From Prorocentrum cordatum (taxonomy: Eukaryota; Sar; Dinophyceae; Prorocentrales; Prorocentraceae), in assembly GCA_963575745.1 (NCBI GenBank), contig CAUYUJ010003860.1, forward strand, positions 7,501-71,500: a DNA stretch of 64,000 nucleotides. The letters are read 5' to 3'. The position numbers were made by a program, and so were the translations under genes. Positions 36,641 to 46,020 of this stretch are shown here, in pieces (within the stretch, counting starts at the first letter, position 1; each line of letters begins with the position of its first letter). The notes beneath the pieces are model-generated. The model saw only the letters and a list, made by a program, of their open reading frames with translations, made no database searches and was not told the DNA's origin.

Positions 36641-38640
36641 AATTGTGAGGAAGTCTCAGGCGGGAACCCCCTCCCTATGGGGCCCGCAGATCATGTTACT
36701 AATCCGAGCGGGTCATCGGATTCCTGTAACTGTCGTCACTTTTGGGCCCCCTCTGGGGCGCTGGGGACGCGGGGGGGCTTGGGGCAGAGAGCCACGGCGC
36801 GGGGGGCCCACTCTGGCGCTGAGGACGCGGGGGGGGGGGGGGGAGCGACGCGAAATAAAATGGGTCGGAGCTATAGACACACTCTGCGCAAGAGAATAAG
36901 TGGTCGGGGCGGAAGGGGCGGTGCTGCTGGGCTTGGGCTGCTGGGGAGAAGGGGAGAGGGGGGGGGGGGGGGGGGCGACGACGACGCCGAAATAAAGTGG
37001 TCGGGGCGAAGGGGGCGGCGCGCTGTGCTGCCCGGGAGAGGGGGCTTATGGGGGGGTGGGGGACGACGGCGCGAAAAAAAAGTGGTCGGGGCGGCGAGGG
37101 CGGCGGCGCATTCTGGGCTGTGGGGGAAAATGGGGACCAGGGGGGCGACGACGACGCCGAATAAAGTGGTCGAGGCGGGAGGAGGCAGCCGCGCTGGGCG
37201 TGTCTGAGGCGAGGAGAGGGGGGGGGGGGCGGACGACGACGCCGAAATAAAGTCGTCGGGGCGGAGGGGGCGGTGCGCCGGGGTGCTGGGGAGCGACGCG
37301 TAGCGACGCGTGTCGACACAACGCCGAAATATGGCGACGACGACGCCGGAATAAAGTCGTCGGGGCGGAGAGGGCGGTGCGCTGGAGTTGCTGGGGGGGA
37401 AGCGGACACATGTCGACACTAACGCCGAAAAATAGGGCGACGACGACCGCCGAATTAAAGTGGTCGGGGCGAAGGGGGCGACGCGCTTGGGCTGCTCGGG
37501 AGAGGGGGAAGGGGGGGGTAGGGGTTACAGACGACGAGCCGAAATAAGTTGGTCGGGGCGGAGTGGGCGGCGCGTGGGCTGCTTGGGGAAAAGGACAGGG
37601 GGGGCGACGACGACGCCGCATAAAGTGGTCGGGCGGAGGGGCAGCGCGATGGCTTGCTGAGGAGAGGAGAGGGGGGGGGGGGGGGGGTGGGCGACGAGAC
37701 GCCGAATTAAAGGTCCCGGTTTTCGGGGCGGAAAGGGGCGGTGCGCTTCGGGGTGCTGGGGAGCGACACATAGCGACACAGTCGACACAACGCCGAAATA
37801 GGGCGACGACGACGCCGAAATAAAGTGGTCGGGGCGGAGAGGGCGGTGCGCTGGGCTGCTGGGGAAAGCGACACATGGCGACACAACGCCGAAATAGGGC
37901 GACGACGACGCCGAAATAAAGTGGTCGGGGCGGAGAAGGCGGTGCGCATGGCTGCTGGGGAAAAGGACCGGGGGGGCGACGACGACGCCGAAATAAAGTG
38001 GTCGGGGCGGAGGGGGCAGCGCGCTGGGCTGCTGAGGAGAGGGAGAGGGGGGGGGGCGGACGACGACGCCGAAAACAACGCCCGAAATATGTGGTCGGGG
38101 CGGAGGGGGAGCGCGCTGGCTGCTGGGAGAGGGAGGAGGGGGGGGGGGGGGACGACGACCCGAAATAAAGTCGTCGGGGCGGAGGGGGTGGTGCGCTGGG
38201 GTGCTGGGGAGCGACACATAGCGACACATGTCGACACAACGCCGAAATAAAGTGGTCGGGGCGGAGGGGGCAGCGCGCTGGGCTGCTGAGGAGAGGGAGA
38301 AGGGGGGGGGGGGGCGACGACGACGCCGAAGTAAAGTCGTCGGGGCGGAGGGAGCGGTGCGCTGGGGTGCTGGGGAGCGACACATAGCGACACATGTCGA
38401 CACATATCGACATATAGAGACACATGTCGACACACACATATCGACGCATAGCGACACACAGCGACACATAGCGACGCACACGTGGAGACGCATAGCGACT
38501 CTCAGCGACACATATAGCGGCACATGAAAGGCACAAGGCACACAGCGACACATATAGCGACACATGAAGGGCACAAGGCAGCTGGGGGGGAGCGACGATG
38601 ACGCCGAAATAAAATGGTCGGAGCTCTAGACACCACGCGC
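36641..38640. repeat. GACGACGACGCCGAAATAAAG repeat family, ~80-130-bp units
   Basis: About 18 units share CGCCGAAATAAAGTGGTCGG, GGCGGAGGGGGCGG and GCTGGGGTGCTGGGGA, followed either by G runs or by CGACACATAGCGACAC. Microsatellite-like CGACACATA repeats lie at 38380-38530. Long frames here are artefacts. Confidence 0.82.
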
Positions 38641-38644
38641 AAGA

Positions 38645-39741
38645 GAATAACATTGGTTTTAACCCTCCTCCTCCACCTGAAGCATGGACCATGAAAACGG
38701 CGTTGCTCCAACCGCCGCCGCACATCAGAAATCAGGGCCTCAAGCGGGCGCAAGCGGGCCCCTAAGGGAGCTGCATGCAGCCTTGCTGGAAACTCACGAA
38801 GCCGTGCATCGGCGCAAACCTTTGTGTCTGGCTCTCTGGAGGCGTCCACAGGATTTGTTGCGTGCGCTGCCTTGTGCTTTCAAGGTTCAAGCGAGCGCTA
38901 GAATACTTGACAAGTCATGATCTAGAGGGTACAAGGCAGAGACACATGAACTAAGTGAAACGTGCGGCCGAAATCACTGTGCGACGACTTCCAGTCGGTG
39001 CACTTCTCGGTGTCTGCTTGCCTGTGGTGTGCGCGCCGCATCTCCTGCAGAAGGGCCCCAATCCCAGGCCCGAGCAGAGCGCACGGGCCGCTCGGGGGGC
39101 ACACAGCATGACGCCTCTTAGTCAGACCTCCTTCGTTCTTCCACTACCGAAATAACATTGGTTTCAATCCTCCTCCTCCACCTGAAGCATGGACCATGAA
39201 AACGGCGTTGCTCCAACCGCCGCCGCACATCAGAAATCAGGAAAGCATTCAGCCTCTCTGGAAACTCACGAGGCCGTGCATCGGCGCAAACCTTTGTGTC
39301 TGGCCCTCTGGAGGCGTCCACAGGATGTGTTGCGTGCGCTGCCTTGTGCTTTCAAGGTTCAAACGAGCGATATTTGCTGCGAAAAAAATAAGACAGAAGG
39401 TGCAACGAGATGCACTGGACATGGTTAAACTGTCGCATCAGGGCAGAACAACTATGATGCTTTCTTGGCTGTAGGAGGAGATGCCCGACCTAATAGGATG
39501 AGTGAAGGAGGACATGCCTGACCTAATGAAACTGCCAACCGCGCGTTCACAAGGCACCTGGCTTCGGGGCGATGAAGGGGTGGAACTTGGGATTCCTAAT
39601 GCGGCGCAGCCGGCTCGCCTTCCATTTCCTGGCGTTCTCCGAATAGCCCTGCGTCTCCGACACGGTGACCTCGATCACGGCCCCGTTGGTTCCAGCGCCG
39701 GCAACTCCGGCCAGCCGCGACCCGTTCCACAAGATGGTTTC
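38645..39741. repeat. Segmental duplication, copy 1
   Basis: Nearly identical to 40001-41097 at a fixed offset of 1356 bp. Inside the unit, 38651 and 39156 start two diverged sub-copies (CCTCCTCCTCCACCTGAAGC). The right end lies inside a copy of the 3' end of the Mei2-like gene. 39742-40000 repeats the text of 38899-39155. Confidence 0.88.
39547..39736 (-). pseudogene. Truncated 3' copy of the Mei2-like RRM gene
   Basis: The minus strand encodes the last ~60 residues of the neighbouring Mei2-like protein (from WNGSRLAGVAG to KPGAL) with the same stop. The match ends abruptly near 39737, where the sequence switches to the ATACTTGACAAATCATGATC repeat. It lacks the RNP motifs and any start codon, so it is a by-product of the segmental duplication. 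Confidence 0.85.
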
Positions 39742-40000
39742 GCTGATCAGAGAATACTTGACAAATCATGATCTAGAGGGTACGAGGCAGAGACACATGA
39801 ACTGACTGAAACGTGCGGCCGAAATCACTGTGCGACGACTTCCAGTCAGTGCACTTCTCGGTGTCTGCTTGCCTGTGGTGTGCGCGCCGCATCTCCTGCA
39901 GAAGGGCCCCAATCCCAGGCCCGAGCAGAGCGCACGGGCCGCTCGGGGGGCACACAGCATGACGCCTCTTAGTCAGACCTCCTTCGGTCTTCCGCTACCG

Positions 40001-41097
40001 AAATAACATTGGTTTTAACCCTCCTCCTCCACCTGAAGCATGGACCATGAAAACGGCGTTGCTCCAACCGCCGCCGCACATCAGAAATCAGGGCCTCAAG
40101 CGGGCGCAAGCGGGCCCCTAAGGGAGCTGCATGCAGCCTTGCTGGAAACTCACGAAGCCGTGCATCGGCGCAAACCTTTGTGTCTGGCTCTCTGGAGGCG
40201 TCCACAGGATTTGTTGCGTGCGCTGCCTTGTGCTTTCAAGGTTCAAGCGAGCGCTAGAATACTTGACAAGTTATGATCTAGAGGGTACAAGGCAGAGACA
40301 CATGAACTAAGTGAAACGTGCGGCCGAAATCACTGTGCGACGACTTCCAGTCGGTGCACTTCTCGGTGTCTGCTTGCCTGTGGTGTGCGCGCCGCATCTC
40401 CTGCAGAAGGGCCCCAATCCCAGGCCCGAGCAGAGCGCACGGGCCGCTCGGGGGGCACACAGCATGACGCCTCTTAGTCAGACCTCCTTCGTTCTTCCAC
40501 TACCGAAATAACATTGGTTTCAATCCTCCTCCTCCACCTGAAGCATGGACCATGAAAACGGCGTTGCTCCAACCGCCGCCGCACATCAGAAATCAGGAAA
40601 GCATTCAGCCTCTCTGGAAACTCACGAGGCCGTGCATCGGCGCAAACCTTTGTGTCTGGCCCTCTGGAGGCGTCCACAGGATTTGTTGCGTGCGCTGCCT
40701 TGTGCTTTCAAGGTTCAAGCGAGCGATATTTGCTGCGAACACAATAAGACAGAAGGTGCAACGAGATGCACTGAACATGGTTAAACTGTCGCATCAGGGC
40801 AGAACAACTATGATGCTTTCTTGGCTGTAGGAGGAGATGCCCGACCTAATAGGATGAGTGAAGGAGGACATGCCTGACCTAATGAAACTGCCAACCGCGC
40901 GTTCACAAGGCACCTGGCTTCGGGGCGATGAAGGGGTGGAACTTGGGATTCCTAATGCGGCGCAGCCGGCTCGCCTTCCATTTCCTGGCGTTCTCCGAAT
41001 AGCCCTGCGTCTCCGACACGGTGACCTCGATCACGGCCCCGTTGGTTCCAGCGCCGGCAACTCCGGCCAGCCGCGATCCGTTCCACAAGATGGAGAA
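40001..41097. repeat. Segmental duplication, copy 2
   Basis: Second copy of the ~1.09-kb unit. Its right end is continuous with the intact Mei2-like gene, so this is the likely source copy. Confidence 0.88.
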
Positions 41098-41640
41098 CTC
41101 ACGGGCGTCGCTTGAGGTGATAAAATTTACAAATGCGATCCCTCTAGTGGTCCCACTGTCAAAAGTGGTCGGCATGTAGGCGTAGTCGTACCGGTTCTCG
41201 AAGCCAGTCCTGCCGATGAGGTCCAGCAGGTCACTCTGCGCCACAGACATCGGAATGTTGCGGATCATGAGCGTAGTGATAGCTGGAGCGCCAGGGGTGG
41301 CTGCCGGCATGCTGTCAACGAGCTCGGCCTGCCGAAAGGCCGACCTGGCGACCGCGGGCGCGCCACTGGAGGCCCCTGCCCGCCCTCCGCTGGCCGGCTC
41401 TCTCGCCCGCGCCGCGTGGTCTGGCTCGCCGGGGGGGCCTGCGGCGAGCCCCGCATCGGCGGCGGAGCGCGGCAGCATGCTGGGCGGCCAGGTTGGCGAA
41501 TTTACTGGCGCCGCCCCCGCGGCGCGATGGAGCAGCGGAGCGTCTGCAGTCGTCAGAAATGGGTGAGGGTTCAGGTAGGTCTCAAAATATTCGTCGTCAT
41601 GGATGCACTGACATGAACCACGCCTCGTGAATGAGTCCAT
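40903..41640 (-). CDS. Mei2-like RNA-recognition-motif protein (245 aa)
   Basis: This is the only conventional gene recognised in the window. Residues 121-245 match the C-terminal RRM of Mei2-like proteins: RNP2-like TLMIRNIP at 123-130, a YDYAYMPTTF segment at 151-160 that corresponds to the family's YDF.Y.P.DF, RNP1-like RGIAFVNF at 166-173, and the trailing NPKFHPFI. Residues 1-120 are Ala/Pro/Gly-rich and look disordered. Mei2-like proteins bind RNA and act in meiosis and RNA regulation in fungi and plants; they are numerous in dinoflagellates. The exact role here is unknown. An open frame continues 9 bases upstream to a TTG, but the ATG at 41638-41640 is the first standard start. No intron is seen. 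A degenerate spliced-leader-like sequence lies about 80-100 bases upstream, as expected for a gene retroposed from a trans-spliced mRNA. Its 3' end is duplicated at 39547-39736. Confidence 0.88.
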   Translation of the reverse strand: MDSFTRRGSCQCIHDDEYFETYLNPHPFLTTADAPLLHRAAGAAPVNSPTWPPSMLPRSAADAGLAAGPPGEPDHAARAREPASGGRAGASSGAPAVARSAFRQAELVDSMPAATPGAPAITTLMIRNIPMSVAQSDLLDLIGRTGFENRYDYAYMPTTFDSGTTRGIAFVNFITSSDAREFSILWNGSRLAGVAGAGTNGAVIEVTVSETQGYSENARKWKASRLRRIRNPKFHPFIAPKPGAL

Positions 41641-41722
41641 TGTGTGCAACGGTAAGCGTCAAGTCAGCTAGATCAACGCGCAAACACTGCAAAATCTGAA
41701 CCCGAAGGCGCTGGAGCCCCAA

Positions 41723-41740
41723 CTTGAGCCAACATGTACG
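41723..41740 (-). promoter_or_regulatory. Possible relict dinoflagellate spliced leader upstream of Mei2-like gene
   Basis: The minus strand reads CGTACATGTTGGCTCAAG. The dinoflagellate spliced leader starts CCGTAGCC and ends TTTTGGCTCAAG. The match allows one 2-base deletion, one substitution and loss of the first base. It sits 83-100 bases before the ATG in the right orientation. Relict leaders in retroposed dinoflagellate genes are established; this instance is inferred. Confidence 0.55.
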
Positions 41741-42200
41741 AACGATGTCGGAACCCTCTTGGGCCGTCTTGGAGCGTCGGAAACGTGGAAAGTGGAGGAC
41801 CAACAAAAACATTGAGAAACCTACGGGAAATCACAGATTCTCGCCTCTCTGGGTTCTCGTCTGTCTCGGGCCCTCCTGGAGCCTCTTGGGGCGAAAGACT
41901 CGACATTTCGGTTCATGCTCACCCTCTTGAGCCCATCTTGGGGCCGTCTTTAAGCCCTCTTGGGCTGTCTTGGGCGCCCCTTGGGCTGTCATGGAGCCCT
42001 GTTAGGCTGTCCCAGGGCCCTCCTCGGGGCCTCTTGGCCCGTCTTGGGGCGGTCTTGTGGGCCTCCTGGGCCGTCTGCGATTGTCTGAAACTCGAAAAGT
42101 GCAGGACCCCAGAAACATTGAAAAACCAAAACGAAATCAATAATTTTTGCCTCCAGGGGCAGTCGTCTGGGACCTCGGGCGCCTACTGAAGCCTGCCCGA
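41741..42200. repeat. CTTGGGCCGTC-type arrays with two cores
   Basis: TTGGGCCGTCTTGG words form arrays around two AT-richer cores: 41785-41850 (AAAGTGGAGGACC, then AAAAACATTGAGAAACC) and 42085-42150 (AAAAGTGCAGGACC, then GAAACATTGAAAAACC). The two cores are clearly related to each other and to the cores near 19750 and 26085. Confidence 0.65.
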
Positions 42201-42415
42201 GACCGTCCTGGCGCAGCACGGCAACCTTCGGAGGCCATTCATAAGGCAGCTTCGGCGCTCTCGGGGTGCGATGGACTGGCCCTGCAGACTATCGTGCAAA
42301 TTTGTGGGCCATCTGTACGCCTACGGGGCCACTGTGGAGGCCACGGGGGCGCTTGTGGGGCCCCCAGAACCCCCATGCGAACCCGGGGCCGTGGTTCTGG
42401 GCCCGCCCCTGGCAT
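42201..42415. other. No gene recognised
   Basis: Short repeat-poor stretch between the arrays and the microsatellite block. Nothing is supported. Confidence 0.4.
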
Positions 42416-42443
42416 TATCCGATCTCTCTCTCTCTCTCTCTCT

Positions 42444-42486
<43 letters not shown>

Positions 42487-43290
42487 CCTCTCTCTATATA
42501 TGCACATACACACATATACATACATATGTACACACATACATACATTCATTCATTCATCCACTCATTCATCCATGCACGAAGCCATATATACATACAGACA
42601 TACCGACAGGCAGGCAGACATACACACATATTTCCATACATACATGCATACACACAAACATACAATCGTGCAACTATACACGCACACGTCTATCTAACAT
42701 GAATGCATACATGCATACATGTATACATACATACATACAGACAGACAGACAGACAGATATACAAACATACAGACATACATACACACATACACACATACAT
42801 ACATACATACATACCTGCATACATACATATATACATACATGCATACATACATGCATGCATACATACACACATACATACATACATAATTGCATACATATAT
42901 GCATGCATACATACATGCATGCATGCATATTTACATGCACTTGCATCCATGCCTACATACATCCACGCATGCATACAAACATGCCCACATGCATATATTA
43001 CTGATATTACATCGCGTCACAGATATTTAATATCATTACATTGCATTACGCTACAATACATCACACAAAATTACATGACTACATATACATACATGGTGCA
43101 TACACTCATGCACACATGCATACACACACTCACACATATTCCTATATACGCAGACAAACAAACATATACACCTACATACACACATACATACATACATAAC
43201 ACCCCCTTACATTACCTTACATTACATCTCACCACACTACGCTACACTACACTACACCACACTACATTACATCACATTGCATGACACTAC
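42416..43290. repeat. TC dinucleotide and ACAT tetranucleotide microsatellites
   Basis: 42423-42500 is a CT dinucleotide run. 42500-43290 is imperfect ACAT/GCAT/ACAC tetranucleotide repeat grading into ACATT and ACTAC pentamers. A CAGA run lies near 42738-42757. A similar block lies at 60296-60570, on the other side of the retrotransposon. Confidence 0.88.
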
Positions 43291-43733
43291 ATTACAGTCA
43301 GCCCCAGGCCAGAAGGAACGCTGAAGAAGGGAACGGAGCCCCCTTTTTGAAAATCAAACAATAAATAAGGGCGCACGAGTGGGAAAGAGAGAGAGAGAGA
43401 GCCCCGACGGCCCCCTTGGCCAACTTTGGACCTGCATCGATCGCAAGGAACCGAGGGGCTCGCGTGAGGAACTGGGCCTTGACGTGACCACTGCTCTGTC
43501 TGGGTATTCACGTGAGCCTCAAACCGCGTCGCGCAAAGAACGGCAACGCGTTTGTTGCAAGCTGGGCGCACGGACGACGAGAGTCCCGAAGGCCCCCAGG
43601 CCACTTATGGAACTGCGTCGATCGCAAGGAACCCAAGGGCTCGCGCGAAGCCGGAGGCTGCGCGTGAGCCTCAAACCGCGCCGCGCAAGGAACTGAAGGG
43701 CTAGCGCCAAGAACTCGGCCCTAACGCTGCGGG
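43291..43733. repeat. Target-site repeat family, left of the retrotransposon
   Basis: CTCAAACCGCGTCGCGCAAG and AACTCGGCCCTAACG occur here (near 43518 and 43666-43726) and to the right of the element at 59835-60020. The LTR element therefore inserted within one such repeat tract. Confidence 0.75.
43729..43733. repeat. Target-site duplication, left (GCGGG)
   Basis: GCGGG directly precedes the left LTR and occurs again at 59823-59827 directly after the right LTR. Five base pairs is the usual Ty1/copia duplication length. Confidence 0.82.
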
Positions 43734-43969
43734 AGTCTGAAATGATTCTGGCAGGTCATATAGCGTCCAATTCCATGTCGAAGGAATACGATATGGGGAG
43801 TGGACGGATAGGATGGGAAAAGATCGATGTAATGATCTTTCCAGCACATAGCGAACACAAAGGTAAGTGTCCGGGCAAATAGGGCGCGCGTGCCTTGAGC
43901 CAAAGGCAACGGCGCGCAGGCTATACTCCCGATCCTCTATAACATCTCCCAAAGAGCGACCCTTAAAGT
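43734..43969 (-). repeat. 3' LTR
   Basis: From AGTCTGAAATGATTCTGG to CGACCCTTAAAGT. It aligns without gaps to 59587-59822, with about 8 mismatches counted by eye. The spliced-leader-like text lies at 43894-43912. Confidence 0.92.
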
Positions 43970-44364
43970 CGGGAGGGGAGGAGACGGAGAGTAAAGCCGC
44001 GCAGCCGTTAGGCTCTAGAAAGGCCGCACGCACAACTGTTTGCAAGAAAAAACAGTACGCACAGTCTGGCCTACCACCAGACTGAAGGGCGAGATTATTC
44101 GCCGGCGAGTTTCCTCGCAAAAACTTTTCCACGCACACGCAGGATAGCCCTTTGGATATACAGGGGCTATCGGCCAGGCTAGAGGTAAGCCAAACAGGCC
44201 ATTCCCCTCCAGGCAACATGGTATTAAAACAAAGAGCCTGAACCAAACTGAACAGGTTCGTTTCCAAGCGTGAAAAGTATGGCTCGTTTCCGAGCAGCTA
44301 TGGGGGCGCCTCTGTATTGGGCGCCCGTGCTGGCAAACTGGACCGCGGGGGCAACAAGGACAGA
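43970..44364 (-). other. Retrotransposon 3' untranslated region
   Basis: Lies between the RNase H stop and the 3' LTR. Two GNRA hairpins are present (44106-44119 and 44282-44295). The tract next to the LTR, 43971-43990, is purine-rich on the plus strand and therefore pyrimidine-rich on the element's sense strand, the reverse of a normal polypurine tract. An open frame through this region into the LTR has no recognisable domain. Confidence 0.7.
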
Positions 44365-45159
44365 CTAAAACTGATTCGACTTAGGCTTGTTCCTGTCCTC
44401 GGGGCCGCGAAAGGGAACAAACTGCATACCGTCATACTTAAATGACTGAGTGCCTGACATCACTTCAAAAAGCAGCTCACGATCGAGACTCCCCTTTGTA
44501 TGCCCATCTGCGGTCATGTCTCTAGTATCACACCACTGTACGCTACGCACTATACCTATATCCATGAGCTCACGTATCCAGCTGATATGTCCCAGCAAAG
44601 TCCGTGCCGTCGGTGTCTTAAGATCTTTGCTGGATAGCGATTTGTATACAGACTCAGCGTCTATAGTAAGGGATACTTTGATAGCTAGGCCTCCAACTTC
44701 ACGCATATCTCCTAGTGGTCGTGGAGTCAGTGCCCCTGCCTTGAGCTCGTGAAGGGTGACGAGCGTGGGATAGCATTCATCAAGATTGTGTGCAGCTGCA
44801 AGTGCCTCAGCGGCATAGCTGGACCTCACCTGCAGTCGGTGTGATTTGCACAGTCCGTCACAAAAGTGAATGACGGATTTGCCTTGAGGCGAGTTTCCTC
44901 GCCGCAATACGTTAGCCCCACGAATACCGTAGCCCTTGGTTTCATCGTCCTCCTCTCCGGTGAGCTTCCGATACCCCGAATCACAATGTATGTCTACTTC
45001 ATTCGTCGGTTTCCTCCGAGGGAAGGTGATGCGTTTCGGGCTGCTGATCAGCTTTCGCGCCACAGCATTCAGTCGTCTGACTTGTAAGTTGGTGGGCTCT
45101 TGGTTCTCCTGGAGAAAGGACCACATACACCATAAGCCAGACTTGAGTAAGAAGGGCAT
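44365..45159 (-). CDS. Ty1/copia RNase H domain (polyprotein fragment)
   Basis: This is the C-terminal part of the copia polyprotein, which degrades the RNA strand of the RNA-DNA hybrid during reverse transcription. In this 264-residue frame the catalytic acidic residues appear intact: D60 in HCDSGYRK, E108 in SSYAAEALAAA, D157 in TIDAESVYKSL and D211/D214 in WCDTRDMTADGHTK (residues 209-222). The ADGHTK motif is the copia ADxHTK signature. It ends near residue 264 after a short tail. It overlaps the preceding frame (44999-45358) by 161 bases, so a frameshift separates it from the reverse transcriptase connection. One GNRA hairpin (44888-44903) encodes RGNSP in this frame. Confidence 0.92.
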   Translation of the reverse strand: MPFLLKSGLWCMWSFLQENQEPTNLQVRRLNAVARKLISSPKRITFPRRKPTNEVDIHCDSGYRKLTGEEDDETKGYGIRGANVLRRGNSPQGKSVIHFCDGLCKSHRLQVRSSYAAEALAAAHNLDECYPTLVTLHELKAGALTPRPLGDMREVGGLAIKVSLTIDAESVYKSLSSKDLKTPTARTLLGHISWIRELMDIGIVRSVQWCDTRDMTADGHTKGSLDRELLFEVMSGTQSFKYDGMQFVPFRGPEDRNKPKSNQF

Positions 45160-45358
45160 AGGCGAGAGCTCCTCGCAGGCTAACGAACATGTCGGTGATG
45201 AGTTTGGTAGCTTTGGCGTCTGCCGCCGCTCCCGTAAGTTCAGGGTGCGTGATAGGACGTAGTTGTTTAATGTACTCGTCCGGATCCATGATCACATCCC
45301 CTTGTTCATTCTTCGTGTAGCGAACGGCACAGTGTAAGAATGTTTGTTGAGCTTGCAT
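44999..45358 (-). CDS. Reverse transcriptase to RNase H connection (polyprotein fragment)
   Basis: A 119-residue frame with the HPELTGAAADA and SLRGALAYALLTQVW segments typical of the RT thumb/connection region of copia elements. It overlaps both the RT frame (45292-45981) and the RNase H frame (44365-45159), so it marks two frame changes. Only about residues 1-80 are likely to be in the original frame; the C-terminal tail is out of frame. The start given is the frame limit, not a real initiation site. Confidence 0.75.
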   Translation of the reverse strand: MQAQQTFLHCAVRYTKNEQGDVIMDPDEYIKQLRPITHPELTGAAADAKATKLITDMFVSLRGALAYALLTQVWLMVYVVLSPGEPRAHQLTSQTTECCGAKADQQPETHHLPSEETDE

Positions 45359-45981
45359 TTGCCAAACACCTTTTCGACACGTTGTACATAGTCATCTACG
45401 TTTTTCTCTAGGCCTGTCATATTGATGTCGTCGACATATTTTGCCGTCAGCAGATCCTGACCGAATTCAAACTCAGGATCGCAACTTGTCGGTGCGAGGC
45501 CTATAGCTCGCGTGGTCGCACGAAGCTTGAGGGGGAACGCTCTTGGGACGTCCTTTGTACCCGTTCCTGGCTTGAGACACCTGAGGCAGTGTCGGCTTTC
45601 ATCGTAAGAAGAGAAGCCTGGTAGTGTACGAAGCACCTGGGCACTTCCTGGTAGAAGGGCGAAGCAAACTATGCGAGTTCCCTCGCCTGTGGAGCGAGCA
45701 AGTTCCTCATAGGTCAGTCCTTTGAGGAACGCTTTGTCGATATCCATAGATGCTAAGATCCATTCTGGATGACATGCCGCCTCGCTTGCCAGGAGCCTCT
45801 GGAACTGTCTTCGAGCAATTCCTGAGAAGGTTTCTACATCGAACGCCTCCGTGTCCATGAATCCGCGAAGGACAAATCTAAGACGGATGGTTTTAACAGT
45901 CTCGGTGCCTACCTTCACAAACTTCCACTTGTATACATATCTGGATGTCATGATGTTGGAAACTTTAGATAGGTTATACAT
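45292..45981 (-). CDS. Ty1/copia reverse transcriptase (polyprotein fragment)
   Basis: The RVT_2-type reverse transcriptase copies the element's RNA into DNA. Visible motifs in this 229-residue frame: SRYVYKWK at 13-20, FVLRGF at 36-41, motif A ASMDIDKAFLKG with D80, LKPGTGTKDVPRAF near 136-149, and motif C YVDD at 182-185 with D184 and D185. Catalytic residues are intact. The canonical GLKDAPRAW box reads GTKDVPRAF, a mild divergence. The frame is continuous with the integrase frame upstream except for one TAA stop at 46021-46023. It ends by frameshift near 45300. A hairpin at 45673-45686 encodes EGTR in a different phase from most of the others. Confidence 0.93.
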   Translation of the reverse strand: MYNLSKVSNIMTSRYVYKWKFVKVGTETVKTIRLRFVLRGFMDTEAFDVETFSGIARRQFQRLLASEAACHPEWILASMDIDKAFLKGLTYEELARSTGEGTRIVCFALLPGSAQVLRTLPGFSSYDESRHCLRCLKPGTGTKDVPRAFPLKLRATTRAIGLAPTSCDPEFEFGQDLLTAKYVDDINMTGLEKNVDDYVQRVEKVFGKCKLNKHSYTVPFATRRMNKGM

Positions 45982-46020
45982 CTCAAAGCATCGGTTGTCA
46001 AGCCAGATCTTGAGTTCGCT

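Noticed and set aside
36034-36648. His-rich frame
   Set aside because: Translation of ATC/CAC triplet repeats.
37046-38725. 559-codon minus-strand frame with Pro-rich and RRRRRPP blocks
   Set aside because: Follows the CGCCGAAATAAAG repeat family; no domain.
43701-44267. 188-codon minus-strand frame across the 3' untranslated region and LTR
   Set aside because: It runs through the LTR and beyond the element end, and has no domain. The LTR part is equally open at the 5' LTR.
45171-45186. GCGAG-AGCTC-CTCGC as a further mini-hairpin
   Set aside because: The loop has five bases and is not GNRA, so it was left out of the count, although it may be a degenerate member.
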